Shown: one piece after another, positions 50,697 to 60,200 of the stretch | How positions within the stretch are numbered: position 1 is the first letter of the stretch | Layout: each line of letters begins with the position of its first letter | From: Oribacterium sp. UBA4274 | GTDB taxonomy: Bacteria; Bacillota; Clostridia; Lachnospirales; Lachnospiraceae | DNA: 61,827 bases | Reading direction: 5' to 3' | NCBI GenBank assembly: GCA_002396005.1 | Contig: DGVW01000107.1 | Coordinates: 1-61,827 of the forward strand | Translations under genes and position numbers: made by a program | Notes under the pieces: generated by a model | Told to the model about the DNA's origin: nothing | Databases searched by the model: none | Seen by the model: the letters and a program-made list of their open reading frames with translations, nothing else

Positions 50697-51857
50697 ATGA
50701 AAAGATTAGATTGTGAGATGTTTCATGCAATCAGAAAGATAAGAACCCGCAGGCTCCCTGCAGCGGTGCTGGCATTGACAGTCGCCGCAGCAGTAGCAGC
50801 AGTGGCAGTGGGATGCGGAACGACAGAGAAGGACATAGAGAAGATACCAACACCTGCCAAAGATACACTCTATGTATATAACGCAGGCGAATACATCGAT
50901 CCTGAACTCATCGACCAGTTTGAGGAAGAAACAGGCATCAATGTTGTGTACGATGTGTTCGAGACACTGGAGGAGATGTACCCGGTTATTGAGGCCGGTG
51001 GAGTTGTCTACGATTGTGTCTGCCCGTCAGACTACATGATCGAGAAGATGATAAAAAACAATCTCCTGCAGGAAGTGGATTATGACAACATCCCAAACAT
51101 AAAGTATATCGGTGAGGACTACATGAAGATGGCCTCAGAGTTCGATCCCGGGAACAAGTACGCTGTGCCGTATACCTGGGGGACAGTAGGAATCTTATAC
51201 AATGAGGGCATGCTTGACGAACTCGGTATCCCGTATCCCACCAAGTGGTCAGACCTCTGGAATCCGGCTCTCAAAAATGAAATCCTCATGCAGGACTCAG
51301 TGAGAGATGCCTTTATGGTGGCCCTCAAGAAAAACGGATACAGCTGTAACACAGAAGATCCTGAGGAGCTTGACACAGCCATGAAGGACCTCATAGACCA
51401 GAAACCTATCGTTCAGGCTTATGTCGTAGATCAGGTAAGAGACAAGATGATAGGTGAAGAAGCGGCCATCGGTGTCATCTACTCCGGAGAGATACTGTAT
51501 GTGCAGGACGAACTTGCAGATACAGATGTAAGAATCGACTATGTTGTCCCAGAGGAAGGTACAAACCTCTGGATAGATGCATGGGTCATACCAAAGAATG
51601 CACGTAACAAAAAGTACGCAGAGCAGTGGATCAATTTCCTCTGCAGACCGGATGTTGCGGCCAAGAACTTTGAGTACATCACATACTCAACTCCCAATAC
51701 CGGAGCACTGGAGCTGCTGGATCAGGAGTATCTGGACAATGAAGACGTATTCCCGGATACCAAAAAACTTCTTGAGACATGTGAGTTTTATCATTTCCTC
51801 GGACAGGAAGGCGATGCACTTTACAACAATCGTTGGAAGACGGTTAAATCAAGCTGA
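50697..51857 (+). CDS. potD: Spermidine/putrescine-binding lipoprotein
   Basis: 386 aa, extracellular substrate-binding lipoprotein. Signal peptide with a long hydrophobic core and lipobox VAVGCG (lipidated Cys near residue 41), then LYVYNAGEYIDPELIDQFEEE and the two-lobe PotD fold (VPYTWGTVGILYN, EEGTNLWIDAWVIPKNA). The Asp/Trp/Glu residues of the polyamine site appear conserved (WIDAW). The start at 50697 follows GTAAGG; AGGAGG lies 12 nt away. Last gene of the operon. Confidence 0.94.
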   Translation: MKRLDCEMFHAIRKIRTRRLPAAVLALTVAAAVAAVAVGCGTTEKDIEKIPTPAKDTLYVYNAGEYIDPELIDQFEEETGINVVYDVFETLEEMYPVIEAGGVVYDCVCPSDYMIEKMIKNNLLQEVDYDNIPNIKYIGEDYMKMASEFDPGNKYAVPYTWGTVGILYNEGMLDELGIPYPTKWSDLWNPALKNEILMQDSVRDAFMVALKKNGYSCNTEDPEELDTAMKDLIDQKPIVQAYVVDQVRDKMIGEEAAIGVIYSGEILYVQDELADTDVRIDYVVPEEGTNLWIDAWVIPKNARNKKYAEQWINFLCRPDVAAKNFEYITYSTPNTGALELLDQEYLDNEDVFPDTKKLLETCEFYHFLGQEGDALYNNRWKTVKSS

Positions 51858-52209
51858 GACACTTAAATTAAACGCTTAAGATTTTTGTCAGAATTTAATA
51901 AAACAAATCTGAAACAATAAATCTGATTCTATTAAAAATTTTAAATATTTCAAAATACTAACAAATCATGGCAACGATTTGACTGTGAATTATGTTAAAA
52001 ATATCGAAAAAACGACAGCGGCATCTGCCACTGTCGTTTTTTTGTAAAAATTTACATAGTTTACACAAAATTAATTATACATAAATAGAAAATACAACAA
52101 TTCAAAAATTCGTAAATTTTTTAAGGAAATCGATAATGGTTGTTCTGATATAGTATGCCTCATGAAAAAGAAAAGCCGAAGGGGTTGGCTTCGATTGAGG
52201 TAGTAGTAT
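51858..52209. other. Intergenic region between pot operon and pilus locus
   Basis: No gene seen. Contains the pot terminator and, near its right end, TGATATAGT (52146-52154), an extended -10 candidate for the pilus locus about 60 nt before the adhesin start. A small CGAAG / CTTCG hairpin lies next to the adhesin ribosome binding site. Confidence 0.45.
52006..52044 (+). terminator. Terminator of potABCD
   Basis: Stem AAAAACGACAG-c-GGCA / TGCC-a-CTGTCGTTTTT followed by further T residues. Confidence 0.85.
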
Positions 52210-55200
52210 ATGAAGAAAACGATTTATTCGATCTTTAAAAATTATAAAAAAGGGATGGCTGCTGTTCTGGCCACAAGCATGGTTCTGACAGGAGTTCAGG
52301 TACCTGCACTTGCAAGTAACACAGAAGAGGCAGAGACAGAGTCAAGCGCCAAAGTATCGGGAGGCATCGTTACCAGAAAGTCGGTAACACTCGACCTCTC
52401 AAGCGATGATCTGAGAGATGCCGCACTTACAGCTATCCATGACGATCAACTGTTCGAGGCGCAGGATTATCTCGGCGCAACATCCGATAGCACAAAAGCG
52501 ATAAAAGAATATGAAGCGTTTTTCAATGAAAACCCCGGACTCTATGTAGTAGACGTTCCTGATTCGGTTAGAGAAACACTTGAGGAGGAAGCTGATGCAG
52601 AGCTCCGCATCTTCGTTCAGAAGGATGCCAGAACAGCTCAGGCAGAGGATACAGCAACACCAAGTGAGCTTACGAGAGACACTGACACAAGCTCCAAGGA
52701 CGTTGAGTTCCGCTATGGCACAGAAAAGGACATCATCCTGTACGAGCCATCAACAGATGTGGATACACTTATCAACGGCGGTGAGGATGCTTACTACAAG
52801 GAGCCTGTTCAGGACGCAGCAGACAACTATGACTATGAGCTCACCGGCAAAGAGAAGATCACATTCATGTTTGTCAATGGATCTGATGATGCCTTAAAGT
52901 TCACACTCAAGGTTGATGATGTAACATATGATCAGGTTACAGTAAGCGGCAGAAAGGCAGCTCTCAAGAAGGTTATCGCTGAGGCAGGGAAAAAGAAAGT
53001 AGAAGAAACCACAGCGGCTGAAACAACCAAGGCTCAGGAGACAGAAACAACTGCAGCAGTAGTTACCGAAGAAACAACAGTTTCAGTAGAAGAAACAACA
53101 GTAGTTGATGCAGAAGTTTCAGAGGATGAGACAACAGCAGTTGAAACAGAAAACGGAGTTTCTTCTATAATAAACGAAACTGCTCAGGAAGAAGAGATTA
53201 CAGAAACCACTGAGGAAGTTGTTGAGACAGCAGCAGCTACTGAAGAAGATACAACTGAGGTTGAAACCGAGACAGAAGCTGAAACAGAAGAGACTGTTGA
53301 AACAGCGGCTGAGACTGAGGAAGATGGAGTAAAGGCAACCATCCCTGAGAAGATTGCAGAAGCAGTTCATCACGCAGTGGAAACTGTTGAGGAAGTAGTA
53401 CTCGGAAGAATCACAGCACTGGCTGATGAGACTGAAACAGTCTATGAGATGGCTACACCTTCTGAGATAGAAGAAACAGAAGCAGATGAAACAGAGGAAG
53501 TTGAGACTTCATCAGAAAAGATAGCAACAAGCTCTGAAATCCAAACAGAGTATGACGACTTTGCCAAGGAGCGTATAGAGGAAGCCAAGGAAGCTGTTCT
53601 CGAAGATAAAGAAGCAGCTATGGAAAACCTGAAGGTTGCCAAGATCGCACAGTACACACTGGATGAGCTCGGCAAGATTCACTACGAGGCAGAGATCGAC
53701 GGATACAAGGTAGATGTTTTTGCACCACAGGGAGCCTTTGATGAGAAGAATCCTAAACTTCAGGTAAAGAAGCTTTACAAGCCGGAAGAAGAGAAGTCAG
53801 GCGACACTCTTTCTAAGGATGAGATAGAAGAGCTCAAGGCAAATGATATCTACGACAACTCACAGGCACTTGATATCAGATTTGTAGATGGCTTCGAAAA
53901 CGAAATCGAGCCTAAGGAATCAGTAAAGGTAAGAATCACCCTCAGCGATGAGGAACTTCTCAACAGCATCGATGCATCTTCACTGGAAGTGCATCACCTG
54001 AAGGAAGTAGACAGCACATTGAAAACTGAAAAGGTTGCTGCAACAGAGGATGTAAAGGCACTTGATGAGAATGATGAAAAGATTTCTGATGAAGAGCTTA
54101 AGGCAAGTGCAGAGGCAGTTGCGGAAGGCGAAGAAAAGGAACTCAAAGTAGCAAGCGCTGTAGCAGAGTTTGAGGTCGAGAGCTTCTCAGTATTCGCAAT
54201 CATATGGAAAGAAAATTATGATAATAATATATATGCCAACATAAGAGTTCATTATATTGATTCCACAACAGGAAAGGAAATACTGAAGGATGACAATAGT
54301 GGTAGTGCTTACAATATTGATGGAATTGTTAAGAATCTTAAGAATGGAACAATAATTCTTAAAGATGTGCAAGGAGGTCACACAAATTATACATATAACG
54401 CTGATCTTAAAGATAAAGATGGAAAAAATCTTGGTCTGGTTGGAGCAAGGCTAGGCAGTCAGGATGGGCAGGCAATTACATCTATAAAAGTAAAAACTGT
54501 CAACGGACAAAAATATATAGATTATTATAACGGCAACGAGCAAGTTGCTAGAAATACTATTAGTACAACAACTACACAGGGATTATATCCGGTTGATGGT
54601 GGAAGGTATGATAGTGAAGGAGAACATCTGTACTACTATAATAATGGTGATATGTGGACTCACCCAGGCTATTATAGCGTTAGCTATAATTACAGTGGTA
54701 CGGTATATCAATATACTACTGATTCAGGATATGAGCCATATACTGGAAGAAGATATGAATATGGTTATATAGTTGAAAATGCTCCACAGGATATCTATTT
54801 TATGTATACACCAAATAAAGTTCAGCCTGGTGGAGATGTTCAGGTAGGAGACTTAGGTGCACCTACAACAAACAAGACTGTAGAAAACAATGGAGATGGA
54901 ACATACACTTTGACACTTAGCGTCGAAGGAAAGTCAAGGGCTGAGACGGAAAAGAAAGGAGCAAATGTAATTGTAGTTCTCGATCTGTCTGGAAGTATGA
55001 ATTATACTTCCGGCGTTACAGGTACAGAGTATAATCCAGATAATAGAGGTAATTATTATCCTGATGAAAATACAAATACATATGAGCAACTTCAGCATAT
55101 GTACACAGAAAGTGTATGGGTAGCTGGTCATAATGAAACAGTACCAGGTCATAAGGAAACTAAACGTGAAAAAAAATGGATAGAACCTGGTTGGTGGAAT

Positions 55201-57834
55201 GGAATATATTATAGATATTGGCATAGAGAGTGGGTAGAAGAAGAAGTATGGGTTGAAGCTCATGACGTATGGGTAGATGGGCACTATGAAGATGGTGAGA
55301 CCTATCTTGTGCCTTTAGAGTCTACAGATACTGAGACTACGGTATATGATAAAGATGGTAATTTATACACCGGACAAAGATTTTCAAAAGAAGAATCCAA
55401 TAAGACTCGTCTAGAAATGGCAAAGTCAGCAGTTAACTCACTAGCAACTTCATTACTGAAAAATAATAATGTTGAGTTAGGTTTGATTACATTTTCAACT
55501 AATGTAACAACATATAAACCAACATCAGATCTTGATTCGTTCAAAAAAACTGTAAATGGCTTGAGTGCAACTGGTGGAACAAACTGGGAAGGTGCTTTGT
55601 TAGAGGCAAATGGATATTCTTTTGGATATGATGATGACGATCCAGTTTATGTTATCTTCGTTTCTGATGGAGATCCTACCTTCAGAGTTAATAAAAATAG
55701 TCATGATGTTCCAGGACCTGGAACATATAAAGATGGTCTCATTAGAGTAGAAGAAAAAGATTGGAAAAACAAATATAATGTAAAGATTAATGGCGAATGG
55801 GAGGAATACGGAGACGATTATAGATGGCTTGATGACACTAGGGAAACCTATGTGTATGGAGATGGTTGGTCTGATGCATGGGGTTGGAATCAGGAAGCTG
55901 CAATAAAGGCGTCCACTTCACTGATTGGAGCTAACAAACATTTCTATGCGATTAATGCATTTAGAAGTGAGGAAGAAACTACTGCGGATGAGATTATGAA
56001 ATCATTGTTTAACGGCAAAGCTGTTGATAATGAAAATTATTTCTCTGCAACCAGTCAGACTGCTCTAAACAATGCATTTGCCACTATCGTAAAGGTAATC
56101 AAGCATGATCTCAGATATGCAGATGTAGCAATCGTTGACGGTATTTCTGATTACACAGCTACAGTGAAAGACGTAATTGGTGTAGCAGATAAATACGAGT
56201 ACGAAATAACCAAAAAAGTAAAACAAAAGGTAATAGGTGAAGACGGAGTAGAAAAAGAAGAAATAGTTGAACAAACTGTTTATGACGATGCTTATATAAG
56301 AGCCGATGAAAATCTGAGTAAGATCGTCACAGCTAAATACGATAATAATAGTGTTACTTGGCAGTTGGGTAGTAGTACCAGTGAAGATACTGATAATGCG
56401 TTTATTCTTGAAAGTGGTTATACATACAAAGTAAGTTTTATTGTGTGGCCGGAGCAGGAAGCGTATGACATAGTTGCCGATATCGAAAACGGAAAGTACG
56501 AAAACAAGCCGATTCCAAAGGGGTTTGTTGAAGTAAAGGATAAAAATGGCAATTCAAAATATGTATATCAGACTAATAGTGGCGCATCTGTTACCTACAA
56601 AAATGCTGATTATGTAAACGGTAAACTGGTTATTGACCAAACTGTAAAAGATGGTGGTAATATTCAAGTTTATCCGTATATGGAGCTTACTGATACAAAG
56701 CTTTCATTCCAAAAGAAATGGATAATGAATACGGCTGATCAGAAAAAGTATATTGAGGGTAAAACTATCACACTTAACTTACTTAGAGAGGGTGATGAAG
56801 ATCCCTACGTAGAAGGTTTGTCTCTGACTTGTCCGGCAAGTGTTACACCTACTGAAGTTCAGGGAGGAAAGAAAGAGGTTATTGTAGAGGCTGCTCAAGA
56901 TCAACAGAAACACCTAGCACCCGGTATTCTTGTTGAAGAGAGTATAGGTGAAGCTTATGGTTTCGTTGATAAAAATAAAGAGGGAAATGCTTCTAATCCA
57001 AATGCTAAGCCACTTGTAAAGGAAAAAGGAACTGAAAATTATTACTTCATGGTTGAAGAAGGACATAATTATCAGTTTGAGGAAACAACAGGTGTAGCAG
57101 GATTCACGCTCGAAGAAAATGTATATCATCCTATGGTTGTAGATGGTCATCTTCAGGACGTTAAGTTCAGTAATAACAAGACAGAATTTGAAATTACCAC
57201 AGGCGCAGCTAATGCTGAACTTGAAACACTCACAGCTGTAAACGTAATCGACCTTAAAAAACTTACAGTCACTAAGAAATATGAAGGAACCATGGCTGTA
57301 TGTCAGCCAACAACATTTGATTTGTATCTTTACAAAGATGGAGTTCTTGCTAACTATGATGCAAACTATATTGAAGGTCTGAACTATGATTCAACAAATA
57401 ATACAGGTCTTCGTATGGAAAAGCAGAATGATGGTGCTTATAGATTTACGATTACTCCATCAGCTTTAGGCTCTGAACAGCCGGTAGAGATCATGTTACC
57501 TGGTGATGTTTCTTACATCATTAAGGAGGTAAAGACAAGTACAAGTTATGCAGATTATGTAACAACATCAAGTTGGACCGGAAAGAGGACTACAATCTCT
57601 GAAGAGGATGGTTCTGAAGTAGTTACAGAATTCACTGGATCGGCTGGATATGTAACGGAATCACTTAAACTCAGTGAAGTCAATAAGGTTGATTTTGTAA
57701 ATACAAAGAATGCAATCACTCCAACAGGCTTCGGCGACAATGCTATCCCATTCGTAGCTCTTGCATTTGCAGGTATTGGCGCTATGGCGTTTCTGGCATA
57801 TGACTTCCGGAAGCGTAGCCTGTTTGAAGATTAA
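52210..57834 (+). CDS. Giant VWA-domain pilus tip adhesin with TPTG sorting signal
   Basis: 1874 aa. Signal peptide (1-36, MAAVLATSMVLTGVQVPALA). Residues about 260-440 are a Glu/Thr-rich stalk. A beta-rich region leads to a VWA domain from about 915: MIDAS Asp925-x-Ser927-x-Ser929 (VVLDLSGSM), GGTNWEG and VSDGDP. Within the VWA domain, after the MIDAS, sits a Trp/His-rich insert (about 965-1030) with repeated VWVxGH-like motifs. Pilin-type Cna-B-like domains follow (LTVTKKYEGTM, VSYIIKEVKT). The C-terminus is ITPTGFGDN, a hydrophobic helix and RKRSLFED, a sortase signal shared with the backbone pilin. By analogy with streptococcal tip proteins it binds host or particle surfaces. Confidence 0.87.
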   Translation: MKKTIYSIFKNYKKGMAAVLATSMVLTGVQVPALASNTEEAETESSAKVSGGIVTRKSVTLDLSSDDLRDAALTAIHDDQLFEAQDYLGATSDSTKAIKEYEAFFNENPGLYVVDVPDSVRETLEEEADAELRIFVQKDARTAQAEDTATPSELTRDTDTSSKDVEFRYGTEKDIILYEPSTDVDTLINGGEDAYYKEPVQDAADNYDYELTGKEKITFMFVNGSDDALKFTLKVDDVTYDQVTVSGRKAALKKVIAEAGKKKVEETTAAETTKAQETETTAAVVTEETTVSVEETTVVDAEVSEDETTAVETENGVSSIINETAQEEEITETTEEVVETAAATEEDTTEVETETEAETEETVETAAETEEDGVKATIPEKIAEAVHHAVETVEEVVLGRITALADETETVYEMATPSEIEETEADETEEVETSSEKIATSSEIQTEYDDFAKERIEEAKEAVLEDKEAAMENLKVAKIAQYTLDELGKIHYEAEIDGYKVDVFAPQGAFDEKNPKLQVKKLYKPEEEKSGDTLSKDEIEELKANDIYDNSQALDIRFVDGFENEIEPKESVKVRITLSDEELLNSIDASSLEVHHLKEVDSTLKTEKVAATEDVKALDENDEKISDEELKASAEAVAEGEEKELKVASAVAEFEVESFSVFAIIWKENYDNNIYANIRVHYIDSTTGKEILKDDNSGSAYNIDGIVKNLKNGTIILKDVQGGHTNYTYNADLKDKDGKNLGLVGARLGSQDGQAITSIKVKTVNGQKYIDYYNGNEQVARNTISTTTTQGLYPVDGGRYDSEGEHLYYYNNGDMWTHPGYYSVSYNYSGTVYQYTTDSGYEPYTGRRYEYGYIVENAPQDIYFMYTPNKVQPGGDVQVGDLGAPTTNKTVENNGDGTYTLTLSVEGKSRAETEKKGANVIVVLDLSGSMNYTSGVTGTEYNPDNRGNYYPDENTNTYEQLQHMYTESVWVAGHNETVPGHKETKREKKWIEPGWWNGIYYRYWHREWVEEEVWVEAHDVWVDGHYEDGETYLVPLESTDTETTVYDKDGNLYTGQRFSKEESNKTRLEMAKSAVNSLATSLLKNNNVELGLITFSTNVTTYKPTSDLDSFKKTVNGLSATGGTNWEGALLEANGYSFGYDDDDPVYVIFVSDGDPTFRVNKNSHDVPGPGTYKDGLIRVEEKDWKNKYNVKINGEWEEYGDDYRWLDDTRETYVYGDGWSDAWGWNQEAAIKASTSLIGANKHFYAINAFRSEEETTADEIMKSLFNGKAVDNENYFSATSQTALNNAFATIVKVIKHDLRYADVAIVDGISDYTATVKDVIGVADKYEYEITKKVKQKVIGEDGVEKEEIVEQTVYDDAYIRADENLSKIVTAKYDNNSVTWQLGSSTSEDTDNAFILESGYTYKVSFIVWPEQEAYDIVADIENGKYENKPIPKGFVEVKDKNGNSKYVYQTNSGASVTYKNADYVNGKLVIDQTVKDGGNIQVYPYMELTDTKLSFQKKWIMNTADQKKYIEGKTITLNLLREGDEDPYVEGLSLTCPASVTPTEVQGGKKEVIVEAAQDQQKHLAPGILVEESIGEAYGFVDKNKEGNASNPNAKPLVKEKGTENYYFMVEEGHNYQFEETTGVAGFTLEENVYHPMVVDGHLQDVKFSNNKTEFEITTGAANAELETLTAVNVIDLKKLTVTKKYEGTMAVCQPTTFDLYLYKDGVLANYDANYIEGLNYDSTNNTGLRMEKQNDGAYRFTITPSALGSEQPVEIMLPGDVSYIIKEVKTSTSYADYVTTSSWTGKRTTISEEDGSEVVTEFTGSAGYVTESLKLSEVNKVDFVNTKNAITPTGFGDNAIPFVALAFAGIGAMAFLAYDFRKRSLFED

Positions 57835-57857
57835 TCAGCAGTTTGGAAGGTGAAGAT

Positions 57858-58094
57858 ATGGCATCAAAATCACTTGAAGAAATTGCAGAATTTATTAAAA
57901 AGATGAAGTTCCAGAAATCCCTCTTCGGAGGGGTTTCAGAGAACAGTGTCTGGAAGAAGATTGACGACCTGAACAATGAGTACAAATCGCTATTTGATGC
58001 TCAGGAAGTGAAGTACCAGACACTTCTCGAGGAACGAGATCAGGAAATTAAGACATTAAAAGAAAAATTGAATAGAGTAAATGGAGGACAGTGA
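57858..58094 (+). CDS. Small coiled-coil protein in the pilus locus
   Basis: 78 aa from the ATG at 57858 (GAAGGTG just upstream; a TTG five codons earlier is possible). No signal peptide. The second half is a strong heptad coiled coil (LFDAQEVKYQTLLEERDQEI, then KTLKEKLNR). Its stop overlaps the start of the SipA-like gene, so the two are translationally coupled. Cytosolic location and a link to pilus assembly are inferred from context; I do not recognise the family. Confidence 0.75.
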   Translation: MASKSLEEIAEFIKKMKFQKSLFGGVSENSVWKKIDDLNNEYKSLFDAQEVKYQTLLEERDQEIKTLKEKLNRVNGGQ

Positions 58095-58699
58095 TGAGTA
58101 AAGAACAAAGTACTCATAGCGACGGTCCTCTGGGACAGAAATCATCGGGCAAGGGCCGAAAAGGAACGGTGGTAGATGAGGCGATAAGGCAGCGGCGCAG
58201 GAGACTGAGTCAGGTTGACGATATCAAATCATTTTTCACAAGACTTGTTGTAATGATAGTCATGATCTACATCATGTTCTTTGTAATCTTTGGATTGCAG
58301 CCAATGTCAAACGATGATATGAAGCCGAGAATCAGTGCAGGTGACCTGATGCTTTTCTACAGACTCGAAACACGAATCAATTCCAGTGATGTAGTTGTCT
58401 TCCGGAAGGACGGAAAGACCTACACCGGAAGAGTCGTAGCCAAGGGTGGAGACAAAGTTGAGGTCACAGATGATTCATCGCTCAAGATCAACGACAGTAC
58501 GATGATCGAAAGCGACATCTTTTACAGCACTCCTAAATATGAGGATTACATCCAGTATCCGGTAACGCTTCAGCAGGATGAATACTTCATCCTCTGTGAT
58601 TACAGAAACGGTGCAAAGGACAGCCGATATTTCGGACCTGTGAAAGAAAACGAAATAATGGGTAAGGTCATTACAATCATTAGAAGATCAAATCTGTAA
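58094..58699 (+). CDS. sipA: SipA-like signal peptidase I homologue lacking catalytic residues
   Basis: 201 aa; start at 58094 with GGAGG 6 nt upstream, overlapping the previous stop. Basic cytosolic N-terminus (RQRRRRLSQ), one membrane helix (about 47-68), then a type I signal peptidase (S26) beta domain. The catalytic box that normally reads S-M-x-P is D75-M-K-P here, and the catalytic Lys position before R-V is Gly112 (TGRVVAKGGD). The same Asp/Gly replacements are known in Streptococcus pyogenes SipA, a pilus assembly factor rather than a protease. The position next to backbone pilin and sortase B supports that role. Confidence 0.88.
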   Translation: MSKEQSTHSDGPLGQKSSGKGRKGTVVDEAIRQRRRRLSQVDDIKSFFTRLVVMIVMIYIMFFVIFGLQPMSNDDMKPRISAGDLMLFYRLETRINSSDVVVFRKDGKTYTGRVVAKGGDKVEVTDDSSLKINDSTMIESDIFYSTPKYEDYIQYPVTLQQDEYFILCDYRNGAKDSRYFGPVKENEIMGKVITIIRRSNL

Positions 58700-58704
58700 G
58701 ACCT

Positions 58705-58735
58705 GACACTCACTTGCCGGAGAGGCAATGGTGTC
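58705..58735 (+). promoter_or_regulatory. Hairpin between sipA and the backbone pilin gene
   Basis: Stem GACAC / GTGTC and TTGCC / GGCAA with a short loop, without a T run. It may set mRNA ends or stability upstream of the abundant pilin. Confidence 0.45.
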
Positions 58736-58779
58736 CACCCGAGAAACTCAGTCAAATTAAGTACCACGCATATACTTAT

Positions 58780-58808
58780 TTGAATATAAACAACACATAG
58801 TATATTTT
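58780..58808 (+). promoter_or_regulatory. Internal promoter of the backbone pilin gene
   Basis: TTGAAT and TATTTT with a 17-nt spacer, ending 24 nt before the pilin start. Would allow pilin to be made in excess over the tip protein. Confidence 0.4.
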
Positions 58809-58832
58809 AATTTAAGAGAGGGTTAATTAATT

Positions 58833-60035
58833 ATGAGAAGGAATGTAAACAAACTCGCAACACTTGTTATGACTGGCGCACTTGCTGCATCAATGAGCTT
58901 TTCAGCTTTCGCTACTACAGTACCTGGAGAGACTGGAGCATCAAATGAAGGTGTAGTAGCTGGAACATCGATTGATATTAATAAGGATGTTACAGCTGAT
59001 ATCAATACAATGGCGCCAGTAACTAATTTTGGTTTGACTATTAATGCAGGTACAGCAGGTACTGACGTAAAGGTTAAAGGAGCTGATGGTAAAGATCAGC
59101 TTTATGGAACAGTATATGCAGGTGTTTTGACAAAGAAAGATGAAAGTAAGGATGCCATCAAAGTTACTCCTGCTACATTTACATCAACATCACAGAGCGT
59201 AGTAGATGCAACAAATAAGACAATTACCTATAAGGGTAAGTTTACTATTGATGTAAGCAATGTTAAGTTCGATCATGCAGGTGTATATGTATATGATGTT
59301 GAGGAGACAACAGGAACATATGCTGGTATGACATATGATGTACATGACGGTACAAAGAATAAATATAAGATGTATGTGTTTGTTAACAACAATACAAATA
59401 ATACAGCATTAGAGGTTGCAAACGTTGTATTTGCAAAGGGTGATGTAAAGGTTGGTACCATCACAAATGATTATGGAAAGACAAATGGTCTTGTTCATGA
59501 TCTTAAGGTTGTAAAGAAGGTTACCGGTAATGCTGCTGATAGAACTGCTAAGTTCACATTTAAAGTTACTGTAACTCCTGGTAAAGATAGTTCTGCAGAT
59601 GAGGAATATAAGCTTATAATTCCAGGTGCAGGAGAAAATGGAGCTGATAAGGTTGAAATATTAACTGCAAATAATTCACATAATATCAGTTTTGATAAAG
59701 TTATGGATGGAACAGAGCTCCATGTTTACGGTCTGACAACAGATGATACAATTAAAATTGAAGAGCCTGAAGCAGGAACAAACAGTTACACAACAAAATA
59801 TGAGATTACATCAGATTCAACACAGAATACAACACAGGCTGAGAATCTTACTAGTGACGGTAGTATTACAGTAAATGCATTGGCTGATGGCGCTACAGTA
59901 ACTATTACTAACAACCGTGACAACGTAACTCCTACTGGTGTAGCTATGGATGTTGCTCCATACGCTCTTATGGTAGCTCTTGCAGGTGGCGCAGCTGCTA
60001 CATTCCTTCGTAAGAAAGAGTCTTTCGAGGACTAA
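58833..60035 (+). CDS. fctA: FctA-type backbone pilin
   Basis: 400 aa. Signal peptide (1-27, MTGALAASMSFSAFA). Two FctA/Spy0128-like beta domains (about 40-210 and 215-365) with the pattern YKGKFTIDVSNVKFDHAGVY and KMYVFVNNN; such domains carry self-formed Lys-Asn isopeptide bonds (family knowledge, exact pair not assigned). The C-terminus is VTPTGVAMDVAPYALMVALA then RKKESFED; this closely parallels the EVPTG signal of group A Streptococcus FctA. AGAGAGGG lies 10 nt before the ATG. Substrate of the class B sortase that follows. Confidence 0.9.
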   Translation: MRRNVNKLATLVMTGALAASMSFSAFATTVPGETGASNEGVVAGTSIDINKDVTADINTMAPVTNFGLTINAGTAGTDVKVKGADGKDQLYGTVYAGVLTKKDESKDAIKVTPATFTSTSQSVVDATNKTITYKGKFTIDVSNVKFDHAGVYVYDVEETTGTYAGMTYDVHDGTKNKYKMYVFVNNNTNNTALEVANVVFAKGDVKVGTITNDYGKTNGLVHDLKVVKKVTGNAADRTAKFTFKVTVTPGKDSSADEEYKLIIPGAGENGADKVEILTANNSHNISFDKVMDGTELHVYGLTTDDTIKIEEPEAGTNSYTTKYEITSDSTQNTTQAENLTSDGSITVNALADGATVTITNNRDNVTPTGVAMDVAPYALMVALAGGAAATFLRKKESFED

Positions 60036-60077
60036 TCTAAACGTAATTAGACCTTTTAGAGAAAATTAATTAGTATA

Positions 60078-60118
60078 GTTCGGTGAAGTACTTTATAATA
60101 TCTTGTACTTCACCGGAC
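60078..60118 (+). promoter_or_regulatory. 14-bp hairpin between fctA and srtB
   Basis: GTTCGGTGAAGTAC / GTACTTCACCGGAC forms 14 pairs (one G-U) with a 13-nt loop and no T run. Likely protects the fctA mRNA 3' end or limits read-through to the sortase gene. Confidence 0.6.
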
Positions 60119-60200
60119 ATATAAAAGATTTAAGGATATGAGGGTACAGTTCGGAACAGTACCTAATCATTAATCTATGAAATGGTGGAAAGGAGGTCTG

